A DNA stretch of 64,000 nucleotides from Bacillus sp. (in: firmicutes) (GTDB lineage: Bacteria; Bacillota; Bacilli; Bacillales; JACDOC01). Location of the stretch: the NCBI GenBank assembly GCA_017656295.1, contig JACDOC010000010.1, positions 20,480 through 84,479 on the forward strand, in the 5' to 3' direction. This document shows, piece by piece, positions 17,444-26,910 of the stretch. The notes beneath the pieces are model-generated. The model worked only from the letters and a program-made list of their open reading frames with translations, was not told the origin of the DNA and made no database searches. Position numbers and translations under genes: made by a program. The stretch's first letter is position 1. Each line of letters starts with the position of its first letter.

Positions 17444-18865
17444 ATGACTATTCATTGGATGGAAGAAGTGGAGAAACGAAAAGACGATTTAATACACGAT
17501 TTACAACGACTGTTACAAATCCGTAGCGTTCGAAATGAAGAAACCGCTTCTCTGGATGCTCCGCTAGGAAAAGAGGTAAAACAAGCACTACAATTTATGT
17601 TAGACTTAGGGGAAAAAGATGGTTTCCAAACGAAAAATGTTGATCATTTAGCGGGACATATAGAGTTTGGGGAAGGGGGAGACTTACTAGGAATTTTATG
17701 CCATGTAGACGTTGTCCCTGAAGGAGATGGCTGGAGCGTTGATCCGTTCAAAGGGGAAATAAAGGACGGAAAAATTTTTGCTCGCGGTGCCATTGATGAC
17801 AAAGGACCAACGATAGCTGCGTATTATGCTATGAAAATTGTGAAAGAGTTAGGACTCCCGTTGGAAAAACGGGTGCGGATGATTATAGGTACGGATGAAG
17901 AAAGTGACTGGCGATGTGTAAAGCATTATTTCCAAAAAGAAGAAATGCCGACGATCGGTTTTGCGCCTGATGCCGATTTTCCGATCATTCATGCGGAAAA
18001 AGGGATTTGTGACTTCGATTTTATTCAAGCGAAAGAATGGACAGACGATGAAGGGGCATCCGTTCAACTCCTGTCCTTCCACTCCGGAAGAAGATATAAT
18101 ATGGTGCCTGATTTTGCTGAAGCGAAGTTAGTCGTACAAGAAGGTTCTACCGAACTTATCCAACAGTTTCAATTGTATATGAAAGATCACAAACTAGTAG
18201 GAAAAGCCTTTATCGATAATGGGGAATTAACATTGCAATTAGAAGGGGTCTCTGCCCATGGTATGGAACCGAATAACGGAAGAAATGCGGGCATATATTT
18301 AGCTAACTTTTTATCTTCGTTTTCACTTGATCGTTATGGTGCTCATTACGTGCAATGGATTACCGACTACTTTTACGAAGATTCCCGTGGGAAGAAGCTT
18401 GGGATTTCTTACGCTGATGACATAACTGGCGATGTAACGTTAAATGTAGGAAAAATGGAATACAAAAAAGGAGAACGAGGGCGGATTGGGGTAAATATGC
18501 GCTATCCAGTTACGTTTTCTTACGAGGAAGGAATGAAAACCATTCACCAAAAAGCGCAGGAAGAAGACTTTATTGTAGAAGTTATCGATCATTCTCCACC
18601 GCATCATGTGGCCAAAGACCATGAGCTCATTCAAACATTACGACACGTGTACGAACAACATACCGGTGATCGGTCCGAGCCATTAGCCATTGGTGGTGCG
18701 ACGTATGCTCGTTCACTGAAGTCTGGGGTGGCGTTTGGAGCGTTGTTCCCGGGAAGAGAAGATGTTGCCCACCAAAAAGACGAGTACATGTTTATTGAAG
18801 ACTTATTAAAAGCGACCGGAATTTATGCACACGCTATTTATGAACTTGCTGGGAAAAAATCATAA
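17444..18865 (+). CDS. pepV: Dipeptidase PepV (M20A family)
   Basis: 473 residues, a zinc dipeptidase of the PepV/carnosinase-like group. Metal ligands are visible in LLGILCHVDVVPEGDGW (His near 87), RGAIDDKGP, GTDEESDWRC and FAPDADFPI, with the C-terminal His in VAHQKDEYM; the lid domain lies between. The ATG at 17444 follows GGGAGGGTG; an earlier ATG at 17420 has no ribosome-binding site. B. subtilis YtjP is the homologue. The next gene, D-amino-acid transaminase, follows after 31 bp. Confidence 0.9.
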   Translation: MTIHWMEEVEKRKDDLIHDLQRLLQIRSVRNEETASLDAPLGKEVKQALQFMLDLGEKDGFQTKNVDHLAGHIEFGEGGDLLGILCHVDVVPEGDGWSVDPFKGEIKDGKIFARGAIDDKGPTIAAYYAMKIVKELGLPLEKRVRMIIGTDEESDWRCVKHYFQKEEMPTIGFAPDADFPIIHAEKGICDFDFIQAKEWTDDEGASVQLLSFHSGRRYNMVPDFAEAKLVVQEGSTELIQQFQLYMKDHKLVGKAFIDNGELTLQLEGVSAHGMEPNNGRNAGIYLANFLSSFSLDRYGAHYVQWITDYFYEDSRGKKLGISYADDITGDVTLNVGKMEYKKGERGRIGVNMRYPVTFSYEEGMKTIHQKAQEEDFIVEVIDHSPPHHVAKDHELIQTLRHVYEQHTGDRSEPLAIGGATYARSLKSGVAFGALFPGREDVAHQKDEYMFIEDLLKATGIYAHAIYELAGKKS

Positions 18866-18896
18866 TTGTTTTTACACTTTAAAAGGGGAGAGGAAC

Positions 18897-19745
18897 ATGG
18901 AGAAAGTGATTGTGAATGGACAATGGGTCGACCGACAAGCGGCAGTCGTCGATGTGGAAGACCGTGGATATCAATTTGGTGATGGCATTTATGAAGTGAT
19001 TCGAGTGTATAACGGTAAATTATTTCAAGCCGCTCCCCATTTGCAGCGACTTGTAGAAAGTGCGAAAAAAATTGGTATTGAACTTCCGTTTCAACTAGAT
19101 GACCTATTACAAAAAATGAACCAGTTAATAAAAGAGAACAGTTTAGAACTTGGAATTGTGTATTTGCAAGTAACAAGAGGAGTTTCTCTTCGTCAGCACG
19201 CTTTTCCGAAAGAAAAAGTGAAACCTAGCCTTGTCATGTATACACGGAGTTATCCTCGGCCGGAAAAAGAAATGGAGCAAGGGGTCAAAGCTCATTTAGT
19301 GGACGATATTCGTTGGCTGCGTTGCGATATTAAAAGCTTAAACCTACTTGGCAGCGTCTTAGCGAAACAGCAAGCAAGTGAACGTGGGTGTATGGAAGCG
19401 ATTATGCATAGGGATAACGTGGTTACGGAAGGTTCGTCGTCCAATGTTTTTATTGTTAAAGAAGGAACCATTATCACCCATCCAGCTACCAACCTCATTT
19501 TAAATGGCATTACTCGACAAACAGTGCTGCAAATTTGTGAAGCGAAACAATGGGCGGTGGAAGAACGAGCGTTTACAACGGAAGAGTTGCTCACCGCTGA
19601 CGAGGTGTTCATCACAAGTACGACCTCTGAAGTTATGCCGGTGATTGCCATTGATGAACATCCTATTGGGGAAGGAACACCTGGTCCGATTACCCAGATG
19701 TTACAAGCGATTATCGATGAAGAAATACAGCGAGAATGCAAGTAA
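18897..19745 (+). CDS. dat: D-amino-acid transaminase
   Basis: 282 residues, fold-type IV PLP enzyme, recognisable from EDRGYQFGDGIYEVIRVYNG and the catalytic Lys near residue 145 in WLRCDIKSLNLLGSVLAKQ, both as in the characterised thermophilic Bacillus DAAT. It interconverts D-alanine and D-glutamate with their keto acids, feeding peptidoglycan precursors. Start ATG 18897 follows GGGGAGAGG. Probably co-transcribed with pepV. The branched-chain L-enzyme is excluded by the D-AAT signature. Confidence 0.92.
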   Translation: MEKVIVNGQWVDRQAAVVDVEDRGYQFGDGIYEVIRVYNGKLFQAAPHLQRLVESAKKIGIELPFQLDDLLQKMNQLIKENSLELGIVYLQVTRGVSLRQHAFPKEKVKPSLVMYTRSYPRPEKEMEQGVKAHLVDDIRWLRCDIKSLNLLGSVLAKQQASERGCMEAIMHRDNVVTEGSSSNVFIVKEGTIITHPATNLILNGITRQTVLQICEAKQWAVEERAFTTEELLTADEVFITSTTSEVMPVIAIDEHPIGEGTPGPITQMLQAIIDEEIQRECK

Positions 19746-19749
19746 TTTA

Positions 19750-19783
19750 AGCCCTGTTTGGTACAACCAAACGGGGCTTTTCT
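19750..19783. terminator. Terminator between dat and the convergent cysteine-synthase-family gene
   Basis: AGCCCTGTTTGG / CCAAACGGGGCT, 12 bp with one G-U pair, 5-nt loop, then TTTTCT. Confidence 0.8.
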
Positions 19784-19799
19784 ATCGCTCATAAAAATT

Positions 19800-20735
19800 T
19801 TACGATTCGAACTGGAATAAATCGCTAGATAAATACCTTTCACCCGTATCGCACGCAATACAAACAACAACATCATCCGGAGTTAACGTTTTCGCTACTT
19901 GAATAGCAGCGAAACAAGCGGCGCCTGAAGATGGTCCGACTAAAATTCCTTCTTGGGACGCCATTTGCCGTGCAGTCTCATACGCTTCTTCATCTTGAAT
20001 GCGATGAATGTGATCATACACGTTTTGGTTTAAAATCGGTGGGATAAACCCTGGGCTTGTCCCAACTAGTTTGTGTTTTCCTGGCTTTCCTCCTGATAAC
20101 ACCGGTGAACCTGCCGGCTCTACAACATGAATTTGTAAGTCCGGATAATGTTCTTTTAACACTTCTCCCGTCCCGGTAATCGTCCCCCCCGTACCAGCAG
20201 TGGCCACAAATGCTGTTAAATCTTTTCCAATAATATTCATGGCTTCAATAATTTCTAGAGCCGTTGATTTTCGATGGGCGTTTGGGTTCGCTTCGTTTTC
20301 AAATTGCATTGGCATAAAACTATTTGGGATGCTTGCTGCTAATTCTTGAGCTTTCAGAATCGCTCCCGGCATTTTTTCGTCACCTGGCGTTAAGACCACT
20401 TCTGCTCCGTACGCTTTCAATAAATTAATTCTCTCCTGGGTCATGGTATCAGGCATGACTAAAATCGCTTTATACCCACGTGCCGCGGCATTCATTGCTA
20501 GACCAATACCGGTATTTCCACTCGTTGGTTCAATGATTGTTGCTCCTGGTTTTAGTTTGCCAGCCTTTTCAGCTTCCACAATCATGTTAAAGGCAGCACG
20601 GTCCTTTACACTTTTACTTGGATTATAAAATTCTAATTTTACATATATCGTCGCACCATTTTTTGGTGCGATGCGGTTCAATTTCACGAGTGGTGTATCG
20701 CCGATTAATTCTGCGATATTATTTACAACCTTCAT
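19800..20735 (-). CDS. Cysteine synthase family protein (YtkP-like)
   Basis: 311 residues of the fold-type II PLP family. Lys44 in NPSKSVKDRAAFN forms the Schiff base, TSGNTG (71-76) binds the substrate carboxylate, GTGGTITGTG (181-190) binds PLP phosphate and SSGAA closes the active site. It would make cysteine from O-acetylserine and sulfide, or act on a related acyl-serine. The length equals B. subtilis YtkP, a CysK paralogue; the main CysK is normally elsewhere. Strong AGGAGGC upstream. No S-box or other leader is visible in the 128 bp before it. Confidence 0.82.
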   Translation of the reverse strand: MKVVNNIAELIGDTPLVKLNRIAPKNGATIYVKLEFYNPSKSVKDRAAFNMIVEAEKAGKLKPGATIIEPTSGNTGIGLAMNAAARGYKAILVMPDTMTQERINLLKAYGAEVVLTPGDEKMPGAILKAQELAASIPNSFMPMQFENEANPNAHRKSTALEIIEAMNIIGKDLTAFVATAGTGGTITGTGEVLKEHYPDLQIHVVEPAGSPVLSGGKPGKHKLVGTSPGFIPPILNQNVYDHIHRIQDEEAYETARQMASQEGILVGPSSGAACFAAIQVAKTLTPDDVVVCIACDTGERYLSSDLFQFES

Positions 20736-20820
20736 CCAACAGCCTCCTTATTTTCACAATATATTCATAATGATACCTGTTGGACGACATCCAATCAAAT
20801 ATACGTACTTCCGATAATAT

Positions 20821-20854
20821 TTGGTAAAATAGAAAGTAAGATTTGGTAAAGTAG
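20821..20854 (+). repeat. Direct repeat before thpR
   Basis: TTGGTAAAATAG (20821-20832) recurs as TTGGTAAAGTAG (20843-20854), 22 bp apart and just before the thpR ribosome-binding site. May contain the -10 or a protein site. Confidence 0.35.
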
Positions 20855-20863
20855 GAGGAGCGT

Positions 20864-21433
20864 ATGAATCACTCATTTCATTATTTTTTCGCTTTGTCAC
20901 TACCATCGAATATAAAAGAACAAATCCGTGAATGGATGAATTCATATAAAACAGAGTTATCCTTCTATAAATGGGTTCATCAGGAAGACTATCATTTAAC
21001 ATTAGCCTTTTTAGGTGCGGCTACGGACGATCAGCTATATAATGTGACTTCCAAAATGGAAGAAGCACTTGCCATGATTCCGTCATTTCCGCTCACCATT
21101 TCTCATCTTGGCACGTTTGGAAATCAACCATCGCCACGTATTTTTTGGATTGGAGTAAACGAAGACGAACGGTTACATCAAATACGTGAAAAAGTGTATC
21201 AAGTGTGTGAACAGGTCGGTTTTCCATTGGACAAACGACCGTTCCGCCCACATATCACAGTGGCACGAAAGTGGATAGGCAATCACCCGTTTTCAATCAA
21301 ACTTGTTCAACAAACTCCTTCCAAAACAATGGATTGGACGTTTCAGGCTGACACGGTCACGTTGTATCGAACCCATATGAACCGGCTGCCTAAATACGAA
21401 GCCGTTTGGCAGAAGAAACTATCATTTTCATGA
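20864..21433 (+). CDS. thpR: RNA 2',3'-cyclic phosphodiesterase (2H family)
   Basis: 189 residues with the two HxTx motifs of the 2H phosphoesterase fold, HLTL (His44) and HITV (His130). This is the LigT/ThpR group formerly called 2'-5' RNA ligase, B. subtilis YtlP. It hydrolyses 2',3'-cyclic phosphates at RNA ends. First of a set with ytlQ and ytlR on the same strand. Confidence 0.9.
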   Translation: MNHSFHYFFALSLPSNIKEQIREWMNSYKTELSFYKWVHQEDYHLTLAFLGAATDDQLYNVTSKMEEALAMIPSFPLTISHLGTFGNQPSPRIFWIGVNEDERLHQIREKVYQVCEQVGFPLDKRPFRPHITVARKWIGNHPFSIKLVQQTPSKTMDWTFQADTVTLYRTHMNRLPKYEAVWQKKLSFS

Positions 21434-21491
21434 CAAGAAATTTTTACGTTCATACAGGATTGTTGCTCGTAGAAAGGAAAGGGATGAATGG

Positions 21492-22478
21492 ATGGCACAA
21501 TTAATTAAACTACAAGACTATGTTTCCCGTTACGAGATTGATATTTTCAAGTATCCCATTCAATTCGTTCGTTTGAAAAAACAGCATTGGACAAAAGTGT
21601 TCGACCTATGGAAAAATGGGTATCTTCATGAGCCAGTCGAATCGTGTGAATGGGAAGAACAAGAAAACGATGAAAAAAAAACGTGGAAGAATCGATTGTT
21701 TCATTTGTTCAAACGGGAAAAAGAAGAGGAAGAACGTGATCATGCAGTTGATATGAGGAGAGAAGAGGAGTTTGCCTTTGATTCTAGCCGTGCGGAAGCC
21801 ATTACTTCTGAACAAGAGTTAAAACAACATTTTCTCGATCAGCTATTTCATTTTCAACTCAAATGGGCGAGTTCGACCTTCTCAGAAAAATCGTACGTTG
21901 ATTTAAGCTATTACAGTGATGAAACGTTACGATTTTTATTACAGCGTTTTCCGGATACGGTGTTACTGATGTATCATCCAGTATTTAAATTAAAAAAAGC
22001 ACCGGTCGATTTGGAAGTTTTACTAATTACTCCGACGCATTTATGGTGTATCACGTTTTTAGAAGAAGAGAACGAAGCTACATTTGTTGGCTCAAAAGAT
22101 CGATTTTGGGTGAAAAAATGGACGGATACGGAGAAAAAAGTATTGAATCCACTCATTTCACTTAATCGGATGGAGCATATTGTTACCTCTATCTTTAAAA
22201 AAGCTAGTGTAGAATTACCGATTCAAAAAGCTGTTATTTGTCGAAATGGTTATATTGATTACCCAACGACACCTTATGATGTAAAACTGATTGATAAACG
22301 AGTATTTGACGAATGGTTTCAGCATATGCGAACCGTTCGTTCCCCGTTAAAACATATGCAATTAAAAGGGGCAAAAAGCTTACTCGACTATTGTCATACC
22401 ACTTCTTTCAAAAGAAATTCAGCTGTATTAGATATGGATATTGTAGAACATTGGGATGAAGAGGAACTAGAACAATGA
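21492..22478 (+). CDS. ytlQ: YtlQ-like protein with a nuclease-related (NERD-like) core
   Basis: 328 residues, no signal peptide or membrane segment. A highly charged stretch rich in Lys, Arg and Glu runs from about 50 to 105. The C-terminal half (DLEVLLITPTHLWCITF, then WTDTEKKVLNPLISLNRM) resembles the NERD pattern of strand-acidic-strand and N-P-x-x-Q-like helix, but the catalytic Lys/Gln are not clear. It sits between thpR and the lipid kinase gene and overlaps the latter by 4 bp. Position matches B. subtilis ytlQ, function unknown. Confidence 0.7.
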   Translation: MAQLIKLQDYVSRYEIDIFKYPIQFVRLKKQHWTKVFDLWKNGYLHEPVESCEWEEQENDEKKTWKNRLFHLFKREKEEEERDHAVDMRREEEFAFDSSRAEAITSEQELKQHFLDQLFHFQLKWASSTFSEKSYVDLSYYSDETLRFLLQRFPDTVLLMYHPVFKLKKAPVDLEVLLITPTHLWCITFLEEENEATFVGSKDRFWVKKWTDTEKKVLNPLISLNRMEHIVTSIFKKASVELPIQKAVICRNGYIDYPTTPYDVKLIDKRVFDEWFQHMRTVRSPLKHMQLKGAKSLLDYCHTTSFKRNSAVLDMDIVEHWDEEELEQ

Positions 22479-23404
22479 AGAAGCTCATATTTATCGTGAA
22501 TCCGAAAGCAAAAAACGGGAAAGCCCTTGGTACGTGGCGGAAGGTAAAAGCTCGATTAGATGCTCGAAACGTTCCGTACGAAGCGTATTTTACCAAGTAT
22601 CCAAACCATAGCCCACGTTTAGTAAAAGAGATTTTAGCCCATCATAAATTGCAGCAAACAGTCATTGTCGCCATCGGAGGAGACGGGACGGTCCATGAAG
22701 CCATCAATGGCTTAGTCGGTTCGGAAAATGTCGCATTTACTACTATTCCTGCAGGGTCAGGAAACGATTTTGCCAGAGGGTTTCATCTCTCATTTGATGT
22801 AAAACAAGCAACTGATCAGATTTTGCAACTGCTACATACCGACGGTCAACCTGTTGATATTGGGGAATATAAATGTTCTCAGTACCAAAAAGGGTATTTT
22901 GTGAATAATATAGGAGCAGGACTCGACGCGCTTATTGCCAAAAAGGCCAATGAGTCTCGCTTAAAAAAATGGTTAAATAAGTTAAATGTTGGAAATCTTA
23001 TATATGTATTTTATTTTTTAAAAGAAATTATGACATATCGCCCGGTTCATGTACGAATTACTGTTGATGAAACCGAATACGAATTTTCAAATACTTGGCT
23101 CGTAGCGGTATGTAATCAACCATACTATGGGGGAGGAATGAAAATATCCCCTCAATCCAACTATAACGATGGATTGTTAGATTTAGTCGTCATCAGTAAT
23201 ATTCCCCGTTATCAACTGATTACCCTTTTTGCGAGCGTTTTCTGGGGCGGACATACGGGGTTAGACGGTGTGACCGTACTGAGGGGAAAAGAGTTTCATA
23301 TTGAGAGTGAACGACCACTATTCATCCAGGCTGATGGAGAAACGGTAGGGAATACCCCTTTTCATGTTCGCTGTCGATCGAAGGCGTGGACGTTATTACG
23401 ATAA
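22475..23404 (+). CDS. ytlR: DgkB/YegS-type lipid kinase family protein
   Basis: 309 residues, with the ATP-binding GGDGTVHEAING (68-79) and PAGSGNDFARGF motifs of the diacylglycerol-kinase catalytic family and a C-terminal beta sandwich containing YGGGMKISPQSNYNDGLLD. The ATG overlaps the ytlQ stop (ATGA), so translation is coupled. B. subtilis YtlR is the counterpart; DgkB proper is a separate paralogue, so the lipid acceptor is unknown. Confidence 0.85.
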   Translation: MKKLIFIVNPKAKNGKALGTWRKVKARLDARNVPYEAYFTKYPNHSPRLVKEILAHHKLQQTVIVAIGGDGTVHEAINGLVGSENVAFTTIPAGSGNDFARGFHLSFDVKQATDQILQLLHTDGQPVDIGEYKCSQYQKGYFVNNIGAGLDALIAKKANESRLKKWLNKLNVGNLIYVFYFLKEIMTYRPVHVRITVDETEYEFSNTWLVAVCNQPYYGGGMKISPQSNYNDGLLDLVVISNIPRYQLITLFASVFWGGHTGLDGVTVLRGKEFHIESERPLFIQADGETVGNTPFHVRCRSKAWTLLR

Positions 23405-23422
23405 AAAAAGTAGGTGTGAGGA

Positions 23423-25564
23423 ATGAGTGGTGTGAACCGTTTTTTTCAAGCATATTTAGACGACATCTCGACCATTACGATTTTATTGCCATTTGATTAT
23501 TTTGGCGGTCATTCTTCCACCTTTACCTTAAAGCAAGATCACCAAACAGTTCCGCTATCAATTGAACAAATTCATCATTTACACGATGCTATCAAATATG
23601 TTTGTAAATGTCCGATCACTCCATCATTTTGGAAAACGGTATATGTCATGGATGAAAGAGGCATTAAAACCGATTTACAAATCGGTGCTGTCATTCGAAC
23701 AGCTATATTTGATGAAATGTTTTATTACGATGGAGATGATTTAGGGGCAAATTATCATCCGGAAGAAACCACTTTTAAAGTATGGGCGCCGACGGCTACG
23801 GAGGCGACCCTTATTATAAAAAAAGACGTATTCAGTGAAGAAGAACTGGTACCAATGACACGTAAGGAGCGGGGGGTTTGGCAAGCGATCGTTTCAGGAG
23901 ATGTAGAAACATATCTATATCAATACGAGGTGTGCGTAAATCAAGTTCGAAATCGCGTGGTAGACCCATACGCCAAATCGGTTTCGTTAAATAGCGAATG
24001 GGGCTATGTCGTGGATATGAAAAAAACGAAAAGGCCTGTAGTTTCACTTCCACCTTTATCCTCCCCATTAGACTCCATCATTTATGAGATGCACGTCCGT
24101 GATTTCACGAAACATCCGAATAGCGGTATTTTAAAAAAAGGAAAATATTTAGGAGTAATTGAAAAAGATCGACAAGGAAAAGGCGGTTCGAAAACTGGTC
24201 TCGATTATTTAAAAGAATTAGGAGTCACACATGTGGAGTTGTTACCAGTAAATGATTTTGCTGGAGTGAGTGATGATCAACCTGACAAGCAGTATAATTG
24301 GGGATATAATCCGCTCTTTTTTAATTGTCCGGAAGGAAGTTATGCTACAAATCCATCCCATCCGTACAATCGAATTGTGGAATTAAAGGAAATGATTCAT
24401 ACGTTACAACAAGAAGGTATCCGCATCATTCTCGATGTCGTGTATAACCACGTTTATTTGCGTGAAGAGTCTTCTTTTGAGAAGCTTGTACCAGGGTATT
24501 ATTTTCGCCATGATGCGTACGGTCATCCAGCTAACGGCACTGGTGTAGGCAATGATTTTGCTTCCGAACGGTTAATGGCACGTAAATTTATTTTAGACTC
24601 GGTTTCTTTTTGGTTAAATGAATATCATGTGAATGGCTTTCGGTTTGATTTAATGGGCATTTTAGATGTAGAAACGATGCAGGAAATAAGAAAACTAGCC
24701 GATCAATATGATTCGTCCATCCTTTTAATAGGGGAAGGATGGGATTTACCAACCCCGCTTCCATCGGAACAAAAAGCATCAATGAACAACCATGAAAAGT
24801 TACCAGGCATCGGATTTTTTAATGATCGTTTTCGAGATGTGGTAAAAGGAAGCTCTTTTGATTTAAATCATCGCGGTGTAGCGCTTGGAAATACCTCTAG
24901 TTTAGATGATGCGATTGAAGTGTTTACAGGAAGTGTAGGATATAAGCAAAACGGTCTTTTTTCATCCCCAACACAAACGGTCAATTATGTTGAGTGTCAT
25001 GATAACCATACATTATGGGACAAATTGATTCATATTTTTTCGGAAAATGATAAATGGCTAGAACAACGCCACCGACTAGCAACATCGTTTGTACTTCTTG
25101 CTCAAGGTATCCCGTTTTTGCATAGCGGACAAGAATTTTTTCGGACAAAATACGGAGACGGAAATAGCTATAAAAGTCCAGATGAGGTGAACTGGTTAGA
25201 TTGGGACCGTATGGAACAAAAGAAAGAGAATGTAGAATATGTAAAAGGGCTCATTCGTTTACGAAAAAGTCACGGAGCTTTTCGGTTATCAACTAAAGAA
25301 TTGATTCAATATCATTTAGATGTAGAGGCGATTGATGGTACGTTGACCGCTTATTTTAAACAAGTAGGTGCGTACGGAAAGTGGGAATATTTGTATTTGA
25401 TTATTCATCCCCTTGAATGGGAGCGGGAGTTCGTCTTGCCAAATCAACGCAAATGGTATTTAATTAGTGACGGAACAACGTTTTTTTCCACACCGGTTCC
25501 ATGGACAAAAGAGGTATATCAAGTACCTCCTGTACGATGTGTCATTTTCGGTGGAAATAAATAA
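23423..25564 (+). CDS. amyX: Type I pullulanase, cytosolic
   Basis: 713 residues without signal peptide. Order: an N-terminal carbohydrate-binding-like region, a CBM48 domain (about 110-200, FKVWAPTATEATLII), and the GH13 barrel. The pullulanase signature YNWGYNP is near 291, the nucleophile Asp in GFRFDLMGI near 407, the acid/base Glu in LLIGEGWD near 435, and the third carboxylate in VECHDNHTLWDK. It cleaves alpha-1,6 branches of imported maltodextrin or glycogen. Similar in size to B. subtilis AmyX. It begins 18 bp after the lipid kinase gene, yet no functional link is evident. Confidence 0.9.
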   Translation: MSGVNRFFQAYLDDISTITILLPFDYFGGHSSTFTLKQDHQTVPLSIEQIHHLHDAIKYVCKCPITPSFWKTVYVMDERGIKTDLQIGAVIRTAIFDEMFYYDGDDLGANYHPEETTFKVWAPTATEATLIIKKDVFSEEELVPMTRKERGVWQAIVSGDVETYLYQYEVCVNQVRNRVVDPYAKSVSLNSEWGYVVDMKKTKRPVVSLPPLSSPLDSIIYEMHVRDFTKHPNSGILKKGKYLGVIEKDRQGKGGSKTGLDYLKELGVTHVELLPVNDFAGVSDDQPDKQYNWGYNPLFFNCPEGSYATNPSHPYNRIVELKEMIHTLQQEGIRIILDVVYNHVYLREESSFEKLVPGYYFRHDAYGHPANGTGVGNDFASERLMARKFILDSVSFWLNEYHVNGFRFDLMGILDVETMQEIRKLADQYDSSILLIGEGWDLPTPLPSEQKASMNNHEKLPGIGFFNDRFRDVVKGSSFDLNHRGVALGNTSSLDDAIEVFTGSVGYKQNGLFSSPTQTVNYVECHDNHTLWDKLIHIFSENDKWLEQRHRLATSFVLLAQGIPFLHSGQEFFRTKYGDGNSYKSPDEVNWLDWDRMEQKKENVEYVKGLIRLRKSHGAFRLSTKELIQYHLDVEAIDGTLTAYFKQVGAYGKWEYLYLIIHPLEWEREFVLPNQRKWYLISDGTTFFSTPVPWTKEVYQVPPVRCVIFGGNK

Positions 25565-25623
25565 GATTGTCGAAAATTGAACCTACTTGACGAGGAGAGT
25601 CTATTAGAGATAAAATTTATTGA

Positions 25624-25671
25624 GATAGCTATTGTCGTGTTTGTCGAAAAGTATCAATAGCTGTCTTTTTT
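25624..25671 (+). terminator. Rho-independent terminator
   Basis: An 11-bp stem with one G-U pair (GATAGCTATTG / CAATAGCTGTC) around a 20-nt loop, then TTTTTTAT. Confidence 0.75.
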
Positions 25672-25715
25672 ATTTCAGCTAGATTTTATAGCGAAACAAT
25701 TGAAGGTGAAGGAAG

Positions 25716-26489
25716 TTGGAACATTTATTTGGTCAAGGGTGGGAAATCAGGCCAGCAGGAGGAGCAACTGGAGAAGCTTTTTTTGCCCAATATCAAGAGC
25801 AAAAATTGTTTTTAAAACGAAATTCCTCACCATTTTTAGCTGTACTCTCCGCTGAAGGCATTGTCCCTAAATTAATTTGGACAAAGCGACTTGAAAATGG
25901 AGATGTGATTACAGCTCAAGAATGGTTAAATGGCCGGGAATTAGAACCCAATGAAATGAAGCATGAACGAGTGGCAAGGCTACTTAAAAAAATACACAGC
26001 TCAAGTCCCTTGTTGACGATGTTGAAACGGCTAGGGAAGACACCTTTTGAACCAGAAATGATGCTAGCTGAAGTGGAAACGAGATTAGATCGAGAAACGT
26101 ATCAAATCTCGATTGTTCAGCAAGCCATTCAATTTTTACAAAAGGAGTTACCTTGCATTAAGCCGGATGAATACGTCGTTTGTCACGGGGATGTGAATCA
26201 TAACAATTGGTTATTGTCTGAACGTGATGAGCTTTATTTAATTGATTGGGATGGAGCGATGATTGCTGATCCAGCCATCGATATCGGCCTGTTGCTTTAT
26301 TGGTATATTAATGAAGAGCAATGGGAAGAATGGCTTTCCCAGTATGGCTTGCCGTTAACGAAGGAGTTAAAGGTTCGGATGAAATGGTACGTCATCTCCC
26401 AAACGCTATTATCAATCCAATGGCATAAAGATAAAGGGCGCGTTCGGGAAATGCACTATTGGATTGATTATTTGCATTCCATTTTATAA
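25716..26489 (+). CDS. ytmP: YtmP, aminoglycoside-phosphotransferase-like kinase
   Basis: 257 residues in the APH/choline kinase fold: CHGDVNHNNWLL catalytic loop near 155 and IDWDGAMIADPAIDIG metal-binding segment near 175. The start is TTG at 25716 behind GGTGAAGGAAG, supported by the early PAGGATGEAF motif shared with B. subtilis YtmP. Substrate unknown; thiamine- or choline-kinase-like activity is possible. Its end overlaps the convergent ytzH by 6 bp. Confidence 0.82.
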   Translation: MEHLFGQGWEIRPAGGATGEAFFAQYQEQKLFLKRNSSPFLAVLSAEGIVPKLIWTKRLENGDVITAQEWLNGRELEPNEMKHERVARLLKKIHSSSPLLTMLKRLGKTPFEPEMMLAEVETRLDRETYQISIVQQAIQFLQKELPCIKPDEYVVCHGDVNHNNWLLSERDELYLIDWDGAMIADPAIDIGLLLYWYINEEQWEEWLSQYGLPLTKELKVRMKWYVISQTLLSIQWHKDKGRVREMHYWIDYLHSIL

Positions 26490-26762
26490 AAGTTGATTCA
26501 TTCCATCGATCCATTGCGATAACTGATTTTGGTTTGAATGAATATGCACTTTTAAATCTGAGGAATTCTTCCCATCTTGACTGTATCGATAAATTTCTTG
26601 CAATATTGGCTTTATATTTTCATGGATATTTGTATTTACCATTAGAGATTTAATTAATCGTTCCAACTGTTCGCATTCGGCTATCGATCCACAACAATCC
26701 ATTTGTTGGTTCGTTAATATATCGAGTAACAACTCTATTTGGTTGTTATGTGTTAATGGCAT
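26484..26762 (-). CDS. ytzH: YtzH-like protein
   Basis: 92 residues, the same length as B. subtilis YtzH, beginning M-P-L-T-H with a conserved LTNQQMDCCGSIAECEQLER segment. Predicted all-helical, no known function. The start at 26762 follows AAAGG; an upstream in-frame ATG at 26798 would place the start inside the hairpin at 26789-26823. It lies entirely antisense to the likely ytmP read-through transcript. Confidence 0.78.
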   Translation of the reverse strand: MPLTHNNQIELLLDILTNQQMDCCGSIAECEQLERLIKSLMVNTNIHENIKPILQEIYRYSQDGKNSSDLKVHIHSNQNQLSQWIDGMNQLL

Positions 26763-26788
26763 TTGGCCACAACCTTTCATGAAAGATT

Positions 26789-26823
26789 CGGAATTCACAT
26801 TTAGCTTGTGAATTCCGTTTTTA
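26789..26823 (+). terminator. Terminator on the plus strand beyond ytzH
   Basis: An 11-bp stem (CGGAATTCACA / TGTGAATTCCG) with a 7-nt loop and TTTTTAAT. It is the first terminator downstream of ytmP on the plus strand. Confidence 0.72.
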
Positions 26824-26910
26824 ATTATTCATGTAAAATCGAATTTCGGCTTGCGCCATAAAAAAAGGCGTGGTATGGTTTGAACGATAAAACGAAAATG
26901 AGGTGTCACT

